From positions 1 through 16,732 of the forward strand of contig JAQGIA010000629.1 of assembly GCA_028291445.1 (NCBI GenBank): a stretch of DNA of 16,732 nucleotides. The letters run 5' to 3'. Shown here one piece after another: positions 14,101 through 16,732 of this stretch. Both the position numbers and the translations under genes were made by a program. The stretch comes from Belnapia sp. (GTDB lineage Bacteria; Pseudomonadota; Alphaproteobacteria; Acetobacterales; Acetobacteraceae). How positions within the stretch are numbered: position 1 is the first letter of the stretch; each line of letters starts with the position of its first letter. The notes beneath the pieces were generated by a model that was not told the DNA's origin, did not search any database, and saw only the letters and a program-made list of their open reading frames with translations.

Positions 14101-16157
14101 GGCGTGGTCCTCGCGATCAGCGCGCCGGCGGCACCGAGCGATGCGGTCCAGCCACGGCTGATGTAGTGGGTGGCGAAGGGTTCCTCGACGATGGCAGGAC
14201 CGGTGACGATATTCTCGGCCGCCAGGGCCTCGCGGTCCCAGATGGGGATGTCGCGCCAAGCACCATCCTCGAAAACGCGGCGGCTGCCCTTCAGGGCCGG
14301 GCGCGCAGCAGGCACCGGCTCCGCCGATTCCGGTTTCGCCAGCCGGCCGGTGGCGATGACCCGGAGGGTGACGATCTCGACCGCCTCCGCCGCATCCGAA
14401 TAACTGAAGCGCTGCTGGTGCATCGCGTGGAATCGGGCGAGCAGCATGGCGAGCGCCGCGGCATCCGGCGCCACGACGTCGCCCCAGGGCACCAGCAGCT
14501 CGAAAGCCTGGCCGTGGTAGCGCATGTCGACCGCGACCTCGATGCCGCGCGCCGTGGCAGCCACCCCATCGGCGGCAAGCCGCGCATCCGCCGTTGCCCG
14601 CAACTCGCTTGCCAGCCGGGTGATCTCGGCGAGGCTGGACGGCACGGCGGGCATCACGCGCGAGCGTGCGATATCCTGCACCAGGTCGCTGTACAGGATG
14701 CCGTACGCGGAAAGCGTGCCGGGCTCGCGCGGGAAGATGACTTCCGCGATGCCCATCTCGGCTGCGACGTCGGTGGCATGCAGCCCGCCGGCACCGCCGA
14801 AGGACAACATGGAGAAATCACGCGGATCGAGCCCCTTCTCGAACAGCGAGAGACGGACCGCCGCGCCGAGATTGGCATTGGTGACGGTCAGCATGCCTTG
14901 CGCCGCCTGCTCCACGGCAAGCCCCAGCGGCGTGCCGACCTTGGCATCTATGGCGGCGCGGGTGGCCGGCATGTCGAGCTTCATGGCGCCCCCCAGGAAG
15001 TAATCCGGGTCGAGCCGGCCAAGCGCCAGATTGGCATCGGTCACCGTCGGCTCGGTGCCGCCACGGCCATAGGCGACCGGGCCGGGACGTGCGCCGGCGC
15101 TGCGCGGGCCGACCATGAGGCGGCCGCCCTGGTCGACGCTGGCAATGGAGCCGCCGCCGGCGCCGATGGTCCGCATCTCGACCATCGGCAGGCGGACCGG
15201 CAACCGGTCGATCTCGCCCTGGGTGATGACCGAGACGCGGCCGCCCTGCACGACCGAGACGTCGAAGCTGGTGCCCCCCATATCCACAGCGACCAGGTTC
15301 GGCCGCGCCAGGAGCTGGGCGATCCGCCCAGCCGCCAGCGCCCCGCCGGAGGGACCGGAAAGCAGCAGCCGGGCCGGCTGCTCGGCCGCGGTGCGCAGGC
15401 TGCACACGCCGCCGTTGGACTGCACGAGGAAGACCAGCGGCCGGAAGTCACCCTCCCTCAGCCGCGCCTCCAGCCGATCCAGATAGGCCTTCACCACCGG
15501 CACCAGCAGCGCATTCAGCACCGTGGTGCTCGCCCGCTCGTACTCGCGGATTTCCGGGCTGACCTCGGACGACAGCGACACCGGCAGTCCCGGACGCGCG
15601 GCCTGCAGCAGGGCCTTCAGCCGTTGCTCATGCACCGGATTGACGTAGCTGTGCAGCAGGCAGATCGCGACGGTCTCGGCCCCCAGCGCATCGAGCTGCG
15701 CCAACAGGCCGGGCAGCGCCGCCTCATCCAGCGGCGTCTCCACGCTGCCATCGGCGCGCAGCCGTTCCGGCACGCCGAGCCGCCGGTCGCGTTCGATCAG
15801 GCAGGGAAAAGGATCGGGATCGACGGCATAGAGTTCGCGCCGCACATGCCGGGTGATTTCGAGCACGTCCTCGAAGCCGGCCGTGGTCAGCAACACGCCG
15901 CGGGCCAGCTTGCGTTCCAGCACCGCATTGGTGGCGATGGTGGTGCCGTGCAGCAGCAAGCCGACATCGGCCAGTGCGAAGCCGAACCGCCCGGCGGCCT
16001 CGGTCACGCCACGGAGCAGGCCGACGGAGGGGTCCTCCGGCGTCGTCGGCGTCTTCCAGGCACGCACCGAGCCGTCCCGCGCATCCAGGATTTGGAGGTC
16101 GGTGAAGGTGCCGCCGATATCCACTGCGATGCGGACCGGCCGTTCTGTTGCAGTCAC
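14097..16157 (-). CDS. hyuA: Hydantoinase/oxoprolinase A-type ATP-binding subunit (HyuA family)
   Basis: The protein has 686 residues. It starts with GTG at 16157, supported by TGAGGAA six bases upstream and by the family N-terminus RIAVDIGGTFTD (9-20) right after it. Further motifs are LHGTTIATNAVLE (69-81), VQSNGG (245-250), a second phosphate-binding-like VAVDMGGTSFDVSVV (289-303), IGAGGGSIA (331-339), PRSAGARPGPVAYGRGG (351-367) and TVTDANLALG (371-380). These belong to the actin-like ATPase fold of the HyuA/OplA-A group. HyuA activates the amide or carbonyl substrate with ATP while HyuB completes the active enzyme. Its gene lies ten bases after the stop of the TRAP permease gene and overlaps hyuB by four bases, so import and first attack of the substrate appear to be co-expressed. 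Confidence 0.95.
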   Translation of the reverse strand: MTATERPVRIAVDIGGTFTDLQILDARDGSVRAWKTPTTPEDPSVGLLRGVTEAAGRFGFALADVGLLLHGTTIATNAVLERKLARGVLLTTAGFEDVLEITRHVRRELYAVDPDPFPCLIERDRRLGVPERLRADGSVETPLDEAALPGLLAQLDALGAETVAICLLHSYVNPVHEQRLKALLQAARPGLPVSLSSEVSPEIREYERASTTVLNALLVPVVKAYLDRLEARLREGDFRPLVFLVQSNGGVCSLRTAAEQPARLLLSGPSGGALAAGRIAQLLARPNLVAVDMGGTSFDVSVVQGGRVSVITQGEIDRLPVRLPMVEMRTIGAGGGSIASVDQGGRLMVGPRSAGARPGPVAYGRGGTEPTVTDANLALGRLDPDYFLGGAMKLDMPATRAAIDAKVGTPLGLAVEQAAQGMLTVTNANLGAAVRLSLFEKGLDPRDFSMLSFGGAGGLHATDVAAEMGIAEVIFPREPGTLSAYGILYSDLVQDIARSRVMPAVPSSLAEITRLASELRATADARLAADGVAATARGIEVAVDMRYHGQAFELLVPWGDVVAPDAAALAMLLARFHAMHQQRFSYSDAAEAVEIVTLRVIATGRLAKPESAEPVPAARPALKGSRRVFEDGAWRDIPIWDREALAAENIVTGPAIVEEPFATHYISRGWTASLGAAGALIARTTP

Positions 16158-16167
16158 TGCGTATTCC

Positions 16168-16732
16168 TCAACCCATTATGCGCGGCAGCCAGAGCGCAAT
16201 ATCCGGCCAGATCATCATCAGCACCACCGCGAAAAGATAGGCCCCAAGGAAGGGCATCACACCGACGAAGACATCGGTGATGGGCCCCGGCCTGGGCCGC
16301 ATGCCCTGCAGCACATACATCACCGTGCCGTCGGGCGGGCTGATCTGGGCGATCTCGACCAGCATGGTCACCATGACGCCGAACCAGATCGGGTCGTAGC
16401 CGAGCGCGGTGACGATGGGAAAGACGACCGGCACGGTGGTGATGATCATGGAGAATCCCTCCATGAAGGTACCGAGCGCCAGGTACAGCGCCAGGATGCA
16501 GGCCATGATCGCCCATGGCGGCAGCGGCAGGCCACCGATGAAGCCGGCCAGGGTCTGCGGCACGTTGATCGCGGTCAGCAGGAAGTTGAGCAGATAGGCC
16601 CCGAAGATGATCAGGCCGAGCAAGGCAGTGTTGCGCGCCGTGGCCTCGGCGCTGGCATTCAGCAGACGGAAGCTCAACTTGCCCTCGATCGCGGCGAAGA
16701 AGGCGGCGCCGACCACGCCGAGCGCGGCCGCC
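16168..16732 (-). CDS. TRAP transporter large permease, DctM type (C-terminal part, 5' end outside window)
   Basis: About 187 residues of an open frame run to the right edge of the window, where it reads ...AAALGVVGAAFFAA, matching the EAAALG region of DctM/DctM-like permeases. An internal GTG at 16716 is therefore not the true start. Family proteins have about 430 residues, so roughly the C-terminal 40% is seen. Hydrophobic segments include LLGLIIFGAYLLNFLLTAI, the re-entrant-type LYLALGTFMEGFSMIITTV, and a last helix near LFAVVLMMIWPDIALWLP. The signature AQISPPDGTVMYVLQGM corresponds to the family's PPVG segment, with Asp replacing Val. DctM forms the sodium-driven channel for acidic substrates together with DctQ and a DctP binding protein, which are not in the window. 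It is first of the visible hyuAB-maoC unit. Confidence 0.93.
   Translation of the reverse strand, partial: AAALGVVGAAFFAAIEGKLSFRLLNASAEATARNTALLGLIIFGAYLLNFLLTAINVPQTLAGFIGGLPLPPWAIMACILALYLALGTFMEGFSMIITTVPVVFPIVTALGYDPIWFGVMVTMLVEIAQISPPDGTVMYVLQGMRPRPGPITDVFVGVMPFLGAYLFAVVLMMIWPDIALWLPRIMG

Noticed and set aside
11758..16280. Two very long plus-strand open frames opposite hyuB and hyuA (about 800 and 730 codons)
   Set aside because: They have the composition of antisense shadows and no domain, while the minus strand carries complete HyuA and HyuB motifs in that stretch.
16716..16732. GTG at 16716 as true start of the TRAP permease gene
   Set aside because: The frame continues to the window edge with residues typical of the family interior, and a start there would leave less than half of a normal DctM protein.
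1..16732. CRISPR array, tRNA/rRNA genes, insertion sequences or toxin-antitoxin genes
   Set aside because: No regularly spaced repeats, cloverleaf-like sequence, transposase motif or small toxin/antitoxin pair could be found by reading both strands.

Overview
This is a GC-rich chromosomal window with strong GC3 bias and GGAGG-type ribosome binding sites. Its mix of genes (a Bug/TctC-type binding protein, a TRAP permease, HyuA/HyuB, an N-acyl-D-amino-acid-deacylase-like amidohydrolase) is typical of Alphaproteobacteria, perhaps an Acetobacteraceae/Roseomonas-like organism. The taxon is an inference from gene content and base composition only.

Left part (1-4879): the window opens with what looks like the last 30 codons of a gene (1-93). 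A 620-base stretch without an intact gene follows (94-714), containing short coding-like scraps in changing frames. Then come a minus-strand polytopic GT-C/ArnT-like membrane protein (715-2466), an unusually AT-rich divergent intergenic region (2467-2823), and a plus-strand pair that overlaps by 11 bases: a polytopic membrane protein, possibly HTTM-like, and a small DCC/DUF393 thiol-disulfide oxidoreductase-like protein with a CPFC motif. This block looks like a cell-envelope module unrelated to the rest.

Right part (4986-16732): a dense block of catabolic and transport genes in five alternating transcription units. (A) Plus strand: amidohydrolase, RidA-family protein, quinone-oxidoreductase-like MDR protein. 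(B) Minus strand: carboxymuconolactone-decarboxylase-like protein, 3-hydroxyacyl-CoA-dehydrogenase-like protein, SDR. (C) Plus strand: EthD/dimeric-barrel-like protein, then a Bug/TctC periplasmic binding protein. (D) Minus strand: TRAP large permease (cut by the window edge), HyuA, HyuB, MaoC-like hydratase. Units A and B converge on a perfect 13-bp inverted repeat that probably ends both transcripts. B and C diverge from a 69-bp promoter region. C and D converge with only 12 bases between stop codons. Start/stop overlaps of 1-4 bases occur at four junctions, and RidA follows the amidohydrolase stop by one base.

Reading the block as one pathway (inference): a binding protein and a TRAP permease import an organic acid or a cyclic amide/imide. 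HyuAB (ATP-dependent hydantoinase/oxoprolinase or acetophenone-carboxylase-type chemistry) and the amidohydrolase open or deacylate it. RidA clears reactive enamine/imine intermediates. MaoC, the HAD-like dehydrogenase, the SDR and the MDR enzyme then hydrate and oxidise or reduce the skeleton. No transcription regulator, RNA gene, CRISPR array or intact mobile element was seen. I found no clear sign of a wholly new class of system. The most unusual items are the undescribed catabolic gene combination, the membrane-protein/DCC pair, and the amidohydrolase that lacks some metal ligands known from D-aminoacylase.
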